Positions 1-6,738 are shown, counted from the stretch's first letter. The stretch: 17,719 nucleotides of DNA from Ruminococcus sp. CAG:403 (GCA_000437255.1 FR899104.1:181773-199491), one strand, 5' to 3'. Made by a program: numbers and translations. Notes: generated by a model from the sequence alone, not told the origin.

Positions 1-24
1 TTCTATTTTGGTGAGAAATAAAAA

Positions 25-59
25 ATGCCGTCTTTTGCTTGGATTGCAAAAGACGGCAT
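25..59 (-). terminator. Strong intrinsic terminator after the zinc-ribbon gene
   Basis: A perfect 14-bp stem (25-38 with 46-59) encloses a 7-base loop. On the minus strand it is followed by a run of T, placing it just downstream of the zinc-ribbon gene that stops at 69. A T-run also follows on the plus strand (62-67), so it could work in both directions. Confidence 0.9.
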
Positions 60-68
60 ACTTTTTTG

Positions 69-428
69 TTATTTCGGAAGGGGAGCACCACACTTGCCGC
101 AAAATTCAAAGGTATATTTATCATCAAACATCGCATTGCAGTTTGGACAAGTCCGATAACCACGCATAGAAGTCAGATCATGTTTCATGCTCTGGATACG
201 GCGTTTCCGCTGATCGATATCTTCGCAGTATTTCATGAGTCCACTGTGATCACCATTCGGATCCTGATAGAACTGCTTTCCGATTTCCTGCATGATTTCT
301 GTGATCCGCTCTTCCTCGTACAGAATCTTCTTCCGCAGATTGCTAGATTCGGATGCATTTTTTGATTTTTCGCTGACGCCTCTGCTTACGCCTTTTCCGG
401 CATCTGCGATTTTGTTAATCAAGCCCAT
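69..428 (-). CDS. Zinc-ribbon protein with a coiled N-terminal half
   Basis: A 119-residue soluble protein of unknown exact role. The C-terminus carries a rubredoxin-like zinc ribbon, with CxxC pairs at about residues 94/97 (CPNC) and 110/113 (CGKC). The preceding ~80 residues are charged and helical, rich in Glu, Lys, Arg and Gln, with no signal peptide or membrane segment. The ATG at 428 is chosen over an upstream TTG at 434 because AGGAG lies 9 bases before the ATG but only 3 before the TTG. The gene has its own consensus promoter and a strong terminator, so it is probably monocistronic. Zinc-ribbon proteins of this layout are common in Bacillota and mostly uncharacterised. I infer a nucleic-acid or protein scaffold role only weakly. 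Confidence 0.85.
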   Translation of the reverse strand: MGLINKIADAGKGVSRGVSEKSKNASESSNLRKKILYEEERITEIMQEIGKQFYQDPNGDHSGLMKYCEDIDQRKRRIQSMKHDLTSMRGYRTCPNCNAMFDDKYTFEFCGKCGAPLPK

Positions 429-462
429 TTCCAATCGCTCCTATCGCATAACTTATAAACTT

Positions 463-491
463 ATTATACAACGATTTGAGTATTCTGTCAA
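463..491 (-). promoter_or_regulatory. Consensus sigma-70/SigA promoter of the zinc-ribbon gene
   Basis: On the minus strand TTGACA (486-491) is separated by exactly 17 bases from TATAAT (463-468), a perfect match to the vegetative consensus. It lies 35 bases upstream of the ATG at 428. Strong constitutive expression is expected. Confidence 0.92.
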
Positions 492-574
492 GTCATTTTG
501 TGCAGGAAATGGAAATTTTAAAAATAAGGTAGCAGAAATCAAAAAAATGTGTATTTATTTTTTGAAGAGATGCG

Positions 575-1102
575 TTAGCGGATGGCAAACACTCTGTTTT
601 CTTTCCGAGCAGGTGTCTGCGGGTAATCTCCTTTTACATAACCGAGTGCACAATGACCGATGCCTTCGTATTCCTCTTCGATGCCAAGGGAGTGAAGCAA
701 CGTTTTTCCCCATTCTGTTTCAAATTCCTCTTTGGCACGATGAATCCAGCAGCTGCCGAGTCCCAGCTCGTGTGCAGCCAGCATCAAATTGCCCATAACA
801 AGGCTGCCGTCGTAGACATGTGTCGGCCAGTCCTTCTTTCCCAGCACAATCAGGATTGTCGGTGCTCCATAGAACGGGTCAAATCCTTCCTGCCAGCCGC
901 CGATTTCGCAGTTTTTCTTTGCGATTTCATCCCGCAGTTCCTGATTGGTAACTTGGAGAATGATGGTATTCTGCGTTCCCTTTCCGCTTGCAGCATAAAG
1001 ACCTGATTCAATGATCTGGTCGAGTAGTTCCTGCGGAACAGCATCCGGCTGGTAGGAGCGGATGCTTCTTCTTGATTTTATTTTTTCCAATACTTCATTC
1101 AT
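575..1102 (-). CDS. Nitroreductase family protein (FMN-dependent)
   Basis: A 175-residue protein of the nitroreductase family: soluble, usually dimeric FMN enzymes that use NAD(P)H to reduce nitroaromatics, quinones or flavins. The N-terminal SRRSIRSY motif is the classic FMN-phosphate-binding signature. The middle has the family pattern leading to a Leu-Gly-Leu-Gly-Ser-Cys-Trp-Ile segment, and length is normal for the short class. The ATG at 1102 is preferred to a TTG at 1111 because the AAAGGA ribosome site is about 10 bases from the ATG and abuts the TTG. Followed by the zinc-ribbon gene, which has its own promoter, so the two are likely separate units. The physiological substrate cannot be read from sequence. 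Confidence 0.9.
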   Translation of the reverse strand: MNEVLEKIKSRRSIRSYQPDAVPQELLDQIIESGLYAASGKGTQNTIILQVTNQELRDEIAKKNCEIGGWQEGFDPFYGAPTILIVLGKKDWPTHVYDGSLVMGNLMLAAHELGLGSCWIHRAKEEFETEWGKTLLHSLGIEEEYEGIGHCALGYVKGDYPQTPARKENRVFAIR

Positions 1103-1199
1103 AGGGATCAATTCCTTTCCTATTTTTTAAAACCTGTTTTGCAACAGTGTTTTGTCATTATGATTTTGTTCCGGGAGCATATACGCCCGTATGAATATC

Positions 1200-1220
1200 C
1201 AGCCCGTCTCTTACGGGCTG
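1200..1220. other. Short hairpin in the 200-bp gap between flavoprotein and nitroreductase genes
   Basis: An 8-bp perfect stem (CAGCCCGT with ACGGGCTG) has a 5-base loop. Neither strand has a T-run directly after it, so it is at best a weak terminator for the flavoprotein gene ending at 1304, or an mRNA-stabilising hairpin. Confidence 0.45.
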
Positions 1221-1303
1221 AATGAGGGCATATAGGTACCCCCCCTTTTGGTTGTGAGCGTAGGGGAGAGGCAGAGCATTTTCCAATCAGCACCTAATAG
1301 AGC

Positions 1304-2002
1304 TTATGTGTTCCACGGCTTTTGACCGTCTAGCCAACCTTCCTTTTTCCAATATGCTTTTTCAACAGGGGATGATCCCCAGTCTTTTTTCTGCATCATT
1401 CCCATTATATAAAACAAAAATCTTGTTTTGAATCCTACTTTAGGTGGTTTAGCAGAACTAAGTTTCTTTGCAATTCTAGCAGTATCTCGCTCTATTTTTT
1501 CTTTTTTCTTATCTGCAATGTTTTCCCATTTTCTTGCTTGTACAGCTATGCCATATTTTATCACAGAGGGTACGCCCAGATACAATAATGCATCATTGAC
1601 ATCCTTGATTGCTGTTCTGGTTCCGGATCCGGCTGCGGTTGATACGATGACTGCTTTTTTCCGAAACATACTTTTATGTGGTCGATGCACCATCCAATAA
1701 TCAAATGTTATATCGATAAAGGATTTAAGCGGTGCCGAGACGTGCATGCAATAAGTAGGAGTTGTGATTACCAATAGATCCGCATCTTTTATAGCCTTTA
1801 ATATTTCTTTTTTTTCCGCATAATAAGGGCAGGCGGTTTGATCTTCGATACATTGATAGCAGCCCAGGCAAAAATGAGGAAAATCTTTTGGAAAAAAGAA
1901 TTCGACGATTTCCTTATTTCCGCTGATCTTTTCAATAATCTGATGCCCGATATGATAGGTACTTCCTTTATGGGTTTGTCCGTTTAGCATTACAATTTTC
2001 AT
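1304..2002 (-). CDS. Iron-sulfur flavoprotein / NADPH-dependent FMN reductase-fold protein
   Basis: A 232-residue flavodoxin-fold protein. The N-terminus has the beta-strand plus FMN-phosphate loop MKIVMLNGQTHKGST. Around residues 45-60 four cysteines are spaced C-x2-C-x2-C-x6-C, the compact motif typical of archaeal and clostridial iron-sulfur flavoproteins, which shuttle electrons with a 4Fe-4S cluster and FMN. The start at 2002 has GGAG 8 bases upstream. It overlaps the stop of the preceding gene as ATGA, so the two are translationally coupled. The C-terminal ~40 residues are a basic, Trp-rich extension. Donor and acceptor are unknown; a redox or oxidative-stress role is an inference. Confidence 0.82.
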   Translation of the reverse strand: MKIVMLNGQTHKGSTYHIGHQIIEKISGNKEIVEFFFPKDFPHFCLGCYQCIEDQTACPYYAEKKEILKAIKDADLLVITTPTYCMHVSAPLKSFIDITFDYWMVHRPHKSMFRKKAVIVSTAAGSGTRTAIKDVNDALLYLGVPSVIKYGIAVQARKWENIADKKKEKIERDTARIAKKLSSAKPPKVGFKTRFLFYIMGMMQKKDWGSSPVEKAYWKKEGWLDGQKPWNT

Positions 2003-2544
2003 TGTTCCGCTCCACTTTGCGTATCTTCCCAAATGCAAAAATAGTCTTCTTCATCTCCCCATGCATCCAGATCTTCCGATGGGCCAATATACAGCAATTT
2101 GCTGTTTCGAATGAGAATCAAACATGCATGTTCTGGTTCCCATGGACAGTCACATTCTATGCCATATCCGGTATCTTGCCCTTGCTGTGGATAAATACAG
2201 AGTGTCGGATTGGAAAGAAATGCAAGGAGACTTTTGCCTGCTTGGTAGCCCTGCATAACAGGTTCAATGGTATCCACAATTTCCGCATAGGTTCCCATGG
2301 ATTTCCATTCGTCATACATGTACAAAAAGAAACTTGCCAGCTTTTTCTGGAGCTTTTCGCAAAATGCGTTGTTGTTTTTCAGGTTGTTATAATGTGAAAT
2401 GCATTTTTCAGCATCTTCAACGGTTGCACCATCATCCAAAAAGATTGAAACAGAACATTCGCCTTGAAACAAGGAATCAGAATCGAATGTTCCATTGGCA
2501 AACCAGCCATTTTCATCGGTTTTAAGATTTTTTATCATTGACAT
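1999..2544 (-). CDS. Unrecognised 181-aa protein, possibly DUF6985-like
   Basis: A soluble, acidic protein with no signal peptide or membrane segment. The opening (MSMIKNLKTDENGWFANG) followed by a beta-strand-like SVSIFLDDG segment, a helical region with conserved-looking aromatic residues, and an acidic C-terminus resemble proteins annotated DUF6985, but I am not certain. The start at 2544 is chosen because AAAGGA is about 9 bases upstream; the frame is open further 5' into the Dabb gene with no ribosome site. The gene is coupled to the flavoprotein gene by a 4-base ATGA overlap, which suggests linked expression. No catalytic motif seen. Confidence 0.7.
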   Translation of the reverse strand: MSMIKNLKTDENGWFANGTFDSDSLFQGECSVSIFLDDGATVEDAEKCISHYNNLKNNNAFCEKLQKKLASFFLYMYDEWKSMGTYAEIVDTIEPVMQGYQAGKSLLAFLSNPTLCIYPQQGQDTGYGIECDCPWEPEHACLILIRNSKLLYIGPSEDLDAWGDEEDYFCIWEDTQSGAEQ

Positions 2545-2626
2545 ATTGAGGATCCTTTCTACTTTTTTTGTTCTGATTTTTCTGATGCGATTGGCAAGGA
2601 TTGATCTTCTTCTTTTTAAAAGTCCA

Positions 2627-2914
2627 TTAAACTGTTTCACAATCGAAAATACACTTTTTTTCAATGGAAGTGCCAAATTCTGCCTTCCATTGCTGATGCA
2701 GTGGACTTTCGTCCCAGATGGGAAGGGAAGTGCGTTCCATATCCAAAACGATCATAAGATCGTAGCGGTTGTCGCGGGGTATGATATTTTCTCGGATTGC
2801 AACATGATGAATGCCGGGCAGTTCCGTTGCCTTTGCATACATTGCGCGAACTTTTATGGCAGCATCCTGCCGATCAACGGTGGGATTCCATTTTACAATA
2901 ATATGATGTAACAT
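2627..2914 (-). CDS. Dabb domain protein (dimeric A/B barrel)
   Basis: A 95-residue protein that opens MLHHIIVKWNP and contains an ELPGIHHVAI segment and a central YDLMIVLDMERTSL strand. This is the usual pattern of the stress-responsive dimeric alpha/beta-barrel (Dabb) family. These small soluble dimers include a few lyases and cyclases, but most members have no known substrate. The start at 2914 has AGGAGG 9 bases upstream. That ribosome site is made from the Pro-Gly-Gly codons of an upstream Nudix remnant that it overlaps by 22 bases. Likely co-transcribed with the SRA-like gene upstream and the genes downstream. Confidence 0.85.
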   Translation of the reverse strand: MLHHIIVKWNPTVDRQDAAIKVRAMYAKATELPGIHHVAIRENIIPRDNRYDLMIVLDMERTSLPIWDESPLHQQWKAEFGTSIEKKCIFDCETV

Positions 2915-3030
2915 TTGATGCTTCCTCCTGGAAACTCCCATTGGCCCTTAAATTCACCATATCCTCTCGCTGTGGCAAAAATCTTATCTTCGCTACGAAT
3001 CACTGCAGCAACAACTCTAATCGTCTTCAT
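2893..3030 (-). pseudogene. 5' remnant of a Nudix (MutT-like) hydrolase gene
   Basis: A 45-codon frame begins MKTIRVVAAVIRSEDKIF and continues through a RGYGEFKGQWEFPGG segment, a textbook start of an 8-oxo-dGTP-diphosphatase-type Nudix protein. It breaks immediately before the catalytic Nudix box: after GGSIK it reads six unrelated residues and stops. The missing part (about 90 residues in the family) includes all metal-binding glutamates, so the product cannot be active. It starts 8 bases after the SRA-like gene's stop with AAGGA upstream, so the stub is probably still translated. The breakpoint coincides with the start of the Dabb gene, pointing to a deletion that fused the two genes. Confidence 0.82.
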
Positions 3031-3037
3031 ATCTTCC

Positions 3038-3793
3038 TTATATAAACTCCAGCAACTTCTTTTCCATGCAGAATTCATACCCCATCTTCTTTAATCCAAC
3101 TTTATCAAACTGAACAACTATCGAAGTGCCTTCAATCGTTGTAATCTTGCCAAGACCAAAGGCTTTATGTTTCACCTGCCTTCCGACAATATCGGCTGGT
3201 ATTTCTATCTGCGGTTTTGGCTCTGGTTTCAGAACAATCGGCGCAACAAATACAGGCTTCTTTGTTCCTTTTTTCTTGGCAGCAGCTATCATTTTTGTAT
3301 ACTCAACATCAACATTCTTACCACGATTTTCGTAGTCATCCATATCCTTAAACACAAACATTTGTGGCTTCTTTACATCGTTATCTGGTACAGGCCTTAT
3401 TGGGAACATCCATACTTTTCGATCATTACCATCTTCACCGGGCTGCACATCTGTGTATGGCTTGCTCACAAGCTCTATTCTTCCGCAGTAGATATATTCT
3501 CCAGCATCAATAACTTCAAACAGATGAACATCAACTCCATTATAATCAGACTCAGCCAATGTGGCATTCTGCGCCCAATGAATATCTTGGTTGCCTGATT
3601 TGCCCATGCCCGTATAATGTAAAACCCCTCCAATCCACTTATCATGATAAAGACCTTTTGTATAATCCGATACGATAACAAGTGTATTCGTTGTTCTTGA
3701 CCGGCGCATACCTCCCATATTTCCGCATTTGAATATTTCAACAATATCTGCGTTCTTTATAATTTGTCCTATTTTTAGTCCAGGATTAAACAT
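3038..3793 (-). CDS. Orphan SRA/YDG-like domain protein with C-terminal Tudor-like segment
   Basis: A 251-residue protein. Residues ~20-140 contain GGMRRSRTTNTLVIVSDYTKGLYHD, then WIGGVLHYTGMG, QNATLAES, VHLFEV and a KVWMFPIRPV strand. This is the pattern of SRA/YDG-like heads found in McrA-type modification-dependent HNH endonucleases, which read modified cytosine or phosphorothioated DNA. No HNH or PD-(D/E)xK motif follows. Residues ~205-251 (GRQVKHKAFGLGKITTIEG onward) resemble the Tudor-like DNA/RNA polymerase-binding tail of UvrD/PcrA helicases. The start at 3793 has GGAGG 7 bases upstream. I infer a reader of modified DNA lacking its own nuclease; partner unknown. It is the first gene downstream of the original rlmD end. 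Confidence 0.72.
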   Translation of the reverse strand: MFNPGLKIGQIIKNADIVEIFKCGNMGGMRRSRTTNTLVIVSDYTKGLYHDKWIGGVLHYTGMGKSGNQDIHWAQNATLAESDYNGVDVHLFEVIDAGEYIYCGRIELVSKPYTDVQPGEDGNDRKVWMFPIRPVPDNDVKKPQMFVFKDMDDYENRGKNVDVEYTKMIAAAKKKGTKKPVFVAPIVLKPEPKPQIEIPADIVGRQVKHKAFGLGKITTIEGTSIVVQFDKVGLKKMGYEFCMEKKLLEFI

Positions 3794-4071
3794 AAATACG
3801 CCTCCTTCCATATCATCTATTCCACTGCCAAATCTGCCTATTAGTATCGAGTGGCTTAAACTGCGGTCGGCTCTGATAACAATTTCAGTGCCACAACCTA
3901 TGACATCTAATCCACAGCCTAAACCCTACCGCATTTTTTCGACCATCCACTTTTTCTCCAGTCAGACTAAAAAATAGATATGTTTCCATGCAAGAAAACC
4001 GAGCTTTCCGCAAGGCTTCTCTGATGATGCTAACCTCGAAAAAAGCCCGGAAATACGCCACTTTCTGGCAC
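3794..4071. other. 278-bp block between the rlmD 3' end and the SRA-like gene
   Basis: No start-to-stop gene is convincing here. On the minus strand one frame stays open from the rlmD tail region to a TGA at 3885-3887 (about 62 codons, ending RCHRLWH) without a start or ribosome site. A second frame is open from a TAG near 3920 straight into the SRA-like gene. The left part of the block nearest 4071 holds a terminator-like hairpin. The block is host DNA by the att analysis. Confidence 0.5.
4039..4069 (-). terminator. Probable native rlmD terminator, now downstream of the integrase gene
   Basis: Just after the stop at 4072 the minus strand has an imperfect hairpin (GCCAGAAA with TTTCCGGGC; one mismatch and one bulge) followed by six T. 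Because this lies on the host side of the att core, it would terminate rlmD in the empty chromosome and the integrase gene in the integrated state. Confidence 0.55.
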
Positions 4072-5823
4072 TTATTTATCTTTTCTTGACATCAATACTA
4101 CGCACTCAACGTGTTCTTCATTGGATAGGGAATCATCATCGCCCTGCTGATATGATTCTAATGGCTCTATTTCAAGCGTATCAACGATTTCATCACCTAT
4201 CTTCATAGGAATCTTGAACTGTACAGACTTGACCCATCTGCCGTCTTCCTGCTTCTCTGTGAATATCTCGATTTTCTCAATCATCATCTTTGCAAGAATC
4301 TTTTTCTGTTCATCCGTCAGACTGTCAATATTCTGTATAAACTCTTCTGCAATACGTTTATATACCTCTGCTGATAGATTTACACCTTGTGCATTGTCAA
4401 TCTTCATCTCAACATTATACAGCAGATTATCTGTATTTGCTATCTGCTCATTGATTTCTGATAAATGTGCCCTGTATGACTTCATCAGGTCATCATATAA
4501 ATCATCATCAATATCAAGGTCATTGATTCTGCGTAACTGCTTTTCCTTCTTTGCAAACAGCTTCTCACGCTCTTTCTCAATACGCTCCTTTTCCGCCTGC
4601 AAATCATCCATATTGCTGCGAGAACCCATCTTTTCTTCAAACATATCTTTGAGTTCTGAATTGTCTATCGTGAATTTCAATATCTGCATGATTTCTGTAT
4701 TCACTTCATCCTGTCTGATATGCTTCTTGTAGTCGCATAAGTGCCCTGATACCATTTTTCTGTTCTTGCAGATGTAATACCACATATCTGTGTAAAATTC
4801 ATCAGAACCCTTCTTTTTCTTGCGATTCACTACACCGTACATCGGTGCACCACAGACAGGACATCTCAGCAATCCAGATAATATATGTTCGTGCATCAGA
4901 CTATGTGTTTTCTCACGCTTGAAAGCGTTCTTTGCACGTTTCACCTGTACCCTGTACCATGTGTCTTCGTCAATGATAGCTTCGTGCTGACCATCATACA
5001 GCTTGTAATCATCTTTATCCTGTTTCACCACATGGAACTCATTCCTTGTACCTTCGATTTTCTCCGTCTTCCTGCGTCCATACGCAATCTTTCCAGCATA
5101 CACAGGATTATCCAGAACGCCTTTTACAAAATGAGCACTTATCAGTGGCACTGTACCGTTCTGACGTACAGTCTTTGTATATCCGTTCTCATTGAGCCAT
5201 TTTGCCACAGCTCCAACACCCATACCGCCTAAATACTTCTTGTATATCAATTTTATCAGCTCTGCTTCTGTGTCATTGATAACAAGCATCTTTGACTTCT
5301 GACCGTCCACAGGCACCAACTTATAGCCGTATGGTGCAAAACCACCGTTCCATAAACCGTCACGTGCTTTCTGCTGCCTTCCTGCCATCGTCTGCTCCTG
5401 TATGTTGGAACGCTCTATCTCTGCAACAGATGCCAGTACACTGATTATCAGTTTTCCTGATGCTCCTGCACTATCAATGCCATCTTCTACGCATAAAAGA
5501 TTTACTCCGTAATCTTCCATGTATTGCAATGAATTAAGCGTATCAGCCGCATTACGTCCAAATCTCGACAATTTGAATACAAGCACATAATCAACATCAT
5601 CCTTGCTACTCTTGATGTCTTGTAACATCTTTTTGAACTCTGGACGACCTGTAATATTCTTACCGCTTCGTCCCTCGTCACTGTATTCACCTACTACTTT
5701 CATACCTCTGTGAGCCGCTTCTCGTCTCAATCGCTCTTTCTGAGCTTCCAGACTGTATCCATCGACCTGAACTTCTGTGGAAACACGTGTATATATATAA
5801 CAATTCATCTTTTTCCTTGCCAT
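4072..5823 (-). CDS. Large serine recombinase (integrase) with a host-derived C-terminus
   Basis: A 583-residue integrase that would catalyse integration and excision. The N-terminal resolvase domain has catalytic Ser15 in YTRVST and the SRFGRN arginine motif near residue 90. A recombinase domain follows (~150-300), then a zinc ribbon with Cys at about 321, 324, 352 and 363, and a long coiled coil (~400-480) typical of this family. The last 10 residues (CVVLMSRKDK) match the RlmD C-terminus and lie beyond the att core, so they are contributed by the chromosome. In the excised circle the frame should instead run on into the 104-codon tail now attached to rlmD. The ATG at 5823 is chosen, though an ATG at 5808 also has AAGGA at good spacing. 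Confidence 0.93.
   Translation of the reverse strand: MARKKMNCYIYTRVSTEVQVDGYSLEAQKERLRREAAHRGMKVVGEYSDEGRSGKNITGRPEFKKMLQDIKSSKDDVDYVLVFKLSRFGRNAADTLNSLQYMEDYGVNLLCVEDGIDSAGASGKLIISVLASVAEIERSNIQEQTMAGRQQKARDGLWNGGFAPYGYKLVPVDGQKSKMLVINDTEAELIKLIYKKYLGGMGVGAVAKWLNENGYTKTVRQNGTVPLISAHFVKGVLDNPVYAGKIAYGRRKTEKIEGTRNEFHVVKQDKDDYKLYDGQHEAIIDEDTWYRVQVKRAKNAFKREKTHSLMHEHILSGLLRCPVCGAPMYGVVNRKKKKGSDEFYTDMWYYICKNRKMVSGHLCDYKKHIRQDEVNTEIMQILKFTIDNSELKDMFEEKMGSRSNMDDLQAEKERIEKEREKLFAKKEKQLRRINDLDIDDDLYDDLMKSYRAHLSEINEQIANTDNLLYNVEMKIDNAQGVNLSAEVYKRIAEEFIQNIDSLTDEQKKILAKMMIEKIEIFTEKQEDGRWVKSVQFKIPMKIGDEIVDTLEIEPLESYQQGDDDSLSNEEHVECVVLMSRKDK
4105..4113. other. Attachment site core attL (integrase 3' end / host rlmD 3' end)
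   Basis: CTCAACGTG, read on the minus strand as CAC GTT GAG (His-Val-Glu). It is followed by host codons CVVLMSRKDK and a stop, the usual end of RlmD proteins. Identical to 16589-16597 and in the same codon phase. Confidence 0.75.
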
Positions 5824-5827
5824 GTTC

Positions 5828-5857
5828 CTACCCGCTTTCTTGATTTTCAATTTTCAT
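5828..5857 (-). CDS. Possible 9-residue leader peptide before the integrase gene
   Basis: ATG at 5857 encodes MKIENQESG and stops at 5828-5830, five bases before the integrase ATG. A GGAAG ribosome site lies upstream of it. The proximity suggests translational coupling, which would make up for the poor spacing of the integrase's own site. The sequence is too short to be sure that it is translated. Confidence 0.35.
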   Translation of the reverse strand: MKIENQESG

Positions 5858-5866
5858 CGTGCTTCC

Positions 5867-5895
5867 ATTATATATCATTGATATATTTCTTTCAA
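5867..5895 (-). promoter_or_regulatory. Integrase promoter with an internal palindromic operator
   Basis: On the minus strand TTGAAA (5890-5895), a 17-base spacer and TATAAT (5867-5872). The spacer is almost filled by a perfect palindrome, ATATATCA-T-TGATATAT (5870-5886), overlapping the -10 box. A repressor binding there would block the polymerase, which fits an integrase that must be kept quiet. Confidence 0.75.
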
Positions 5896-5925
5896 CATTT
5901 ATCTACATGATTGCCAAGTATATTA

Positions 5926-5952
5926 AAAAAGTGAGCTTAACACCCACTTTTT
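5926..5952. terminator. Terminator-like hairpin between resolvase and integrase genes
   Basis: An 8-bp stem AAAAAGTG / CACTTTTT with an 11-base loop, T-rich on both strands. It could end resolvase transcription on the minus strand or plus-strand transcription. GC content of the stem is low, so efficiency is doubtful. Confidence 0.4.
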
Positions 5953-5970
5953 ATAATGCATCATATTTGA

Positions 5971-6060
5971 CACCGTATGACCTCACCACGCACGTTTTAT
6001 ATAAAAACGCACAATCTTACGGAAAACACATTTTACACCCCTTCATGAGGTCATACAGTG
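5971..6060. repeat. Widely spaced inverted repeat downstream of the resolvase gene
   Basis: CACCGTATGACCTCA (5971-5985) and TGAGGTCATACAGTG (6046-6060) are inverted copies with 14 of 15 positions matching, 60 bases apart. Between them is a smaller inverted repeat, CGTTTT / AAAACG, centred near 6000. The layout resembles paired recombinase or regulator half-sites and may be a resolution site for the adjacent resolvase. Confidence 0.6.
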
Positions 6061-6076
6061 CATAAAACGCTATATT

Positions 6077-6640
6077 TTACTTTTCCAACTGCTGATACTC
6101 TTTAATAAGCCTGTCAAGAGTTGGTCTTGAAATATTTAATTCCTCAGCCAACTCTTTTTTCGTGTATTCTCTACGCAAATATCTATCATAATATTTGCCG
6201 AAGTCTTTCACCTGTACAGCCTTACGACCTTTGTATGCTCCTCTCTGCTTTGCAAGAGCGATACCCTCACGCTGTCTTTCCAGAATGTTCTCACGCTCAA
6301 ACTCATTGATTGCAGCAATCATTGTGAGCATCAATTTTCCTGTAGCAGTCGATGTATCAAGATTCTCTTTCAATGATACAAGATGTATATTCTTCTCTTT
6401 GAATCTCTCAACCAGTTCCAGCAAATCCTTTGTACTACGTGCAAGCCTGCTGAAATCTTTGACATACACTGTATCACCTTCACGAGCAAACTCTAATAAT
6501 CGTTGCAGCTCTGGTCTGTTCATATCTTTTCCAGATACTTTTTCAACAAACCACTTCTCAATATCATATTTTTTCAATGCTTCGACCTGTCTGGCTTCGT
6601 TCTGGTCAGCCGAACTGACACGTACATATGCAATTTTCAT
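6077..6640 (-). CDS. Small serine recombinase, Tn3-resolvase/invertase type
   Basis: A 187-residue resolvase. Catalytic Ser9 lies in MKIAYVRVSS. The conserved DFSRLARS and GKLMLTMIAAINEFERENILERQREGI segments of the resolvase/invertase core are intact. The C-terminal ~45 residues (KELAEELNISRPTLDRLIKEY) form the helix-turn-helix that binds res half-sites. The start has AAAGGAG 8 bases upstream. Since the large integrase handles integration, this enzyme most plausibly resolves multimers of the circular replicating form; DNA inversion is the alternative. Conserved inverted repeats flank it on both sides (5971-6060 and 6656-6724). Confidence 0.93.
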   Translation of the reverse strand: MKIAYVRVSSADQNEARQVEALKKYDIEKWFVEKVSGKDMNRPELQRLLEFAREGDTVYVKDFSRLARSTKDLLELVERFKEKNIHLVSLKENLDTSTATGKLMLTMIAAINEFERENILERQREGIALAKQRGAYKGRKAVQVKDFGKYYDRYLRREYTKKELAEELNISRPTLDRLIKEYQQLEK

Positions 6641-6655
6641 CTTAAAATCTCCTTT

Positions 6656-6724
6656 CGTGTAAAAATAGAGAGTATTTATATTACTATTTGTAAATAAATT
6701 CGATTATAACTCTATTTTTACACG
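6656..6724 (-). promoter_or_regulatory. Perfect 15-bp inverted repeat around the resolvase promoter
   Basis: CGTGTAAAAATAGAG (6656-6670) and its exact reverse complement (6710-6724) are separated by 39 bases that contain a smaller repeat, TATTTA / TAAATA. On the minus strand a candidate promoter, TTGCAT with an 18-base spacer and TATAAT, overlaps the upstream arm, while the other arm abuts the ribosome site. This arrangement fits an autoregulatory res-like site or a repressor operator. Confidence 0.65.
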
Positions 6725-6738
6725 TAATGCAAGAAAAA

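Noticed and set aside
292..798. 168-codon plus-strand ORF spanning the zinc-ribbon promoter
   Set aside because: It runs antisense across two genes and the consensus promoter between them; composition is not protein-like.
1112..1303. Riboswitch or ncRNA in the gap before the nitroreductase gene
   Set aside because: Only one 8-bp hairpin and a short imperfect GCATATA repeat are visible; no known riboswitch core was recognised.
4214..4732. 172-codon plus-strand ORF inside the integrase gene
   Set aside because: Shadow of the coiled-coil region; the Ser/Phe/Ile-rich translation is typical of antisense to Lys/Glu-rich coding DNA, and no ribosome site is seen.
5828..5850. TTG at 5850 as the start of the integrase gene
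   Set aside because: No ribosome site is suitably placed; the ATG at 5823 or 5808 is supported by AGG or AAGGA upstream and gives the usual distance to the catalytic serine.
6077..6640. The 187-aa recombinase as the enzyme integrating the element
   Set aside because: The large serine integrase overlaps the att site and has the full integrase architecture; the small protein is the resolvase type.
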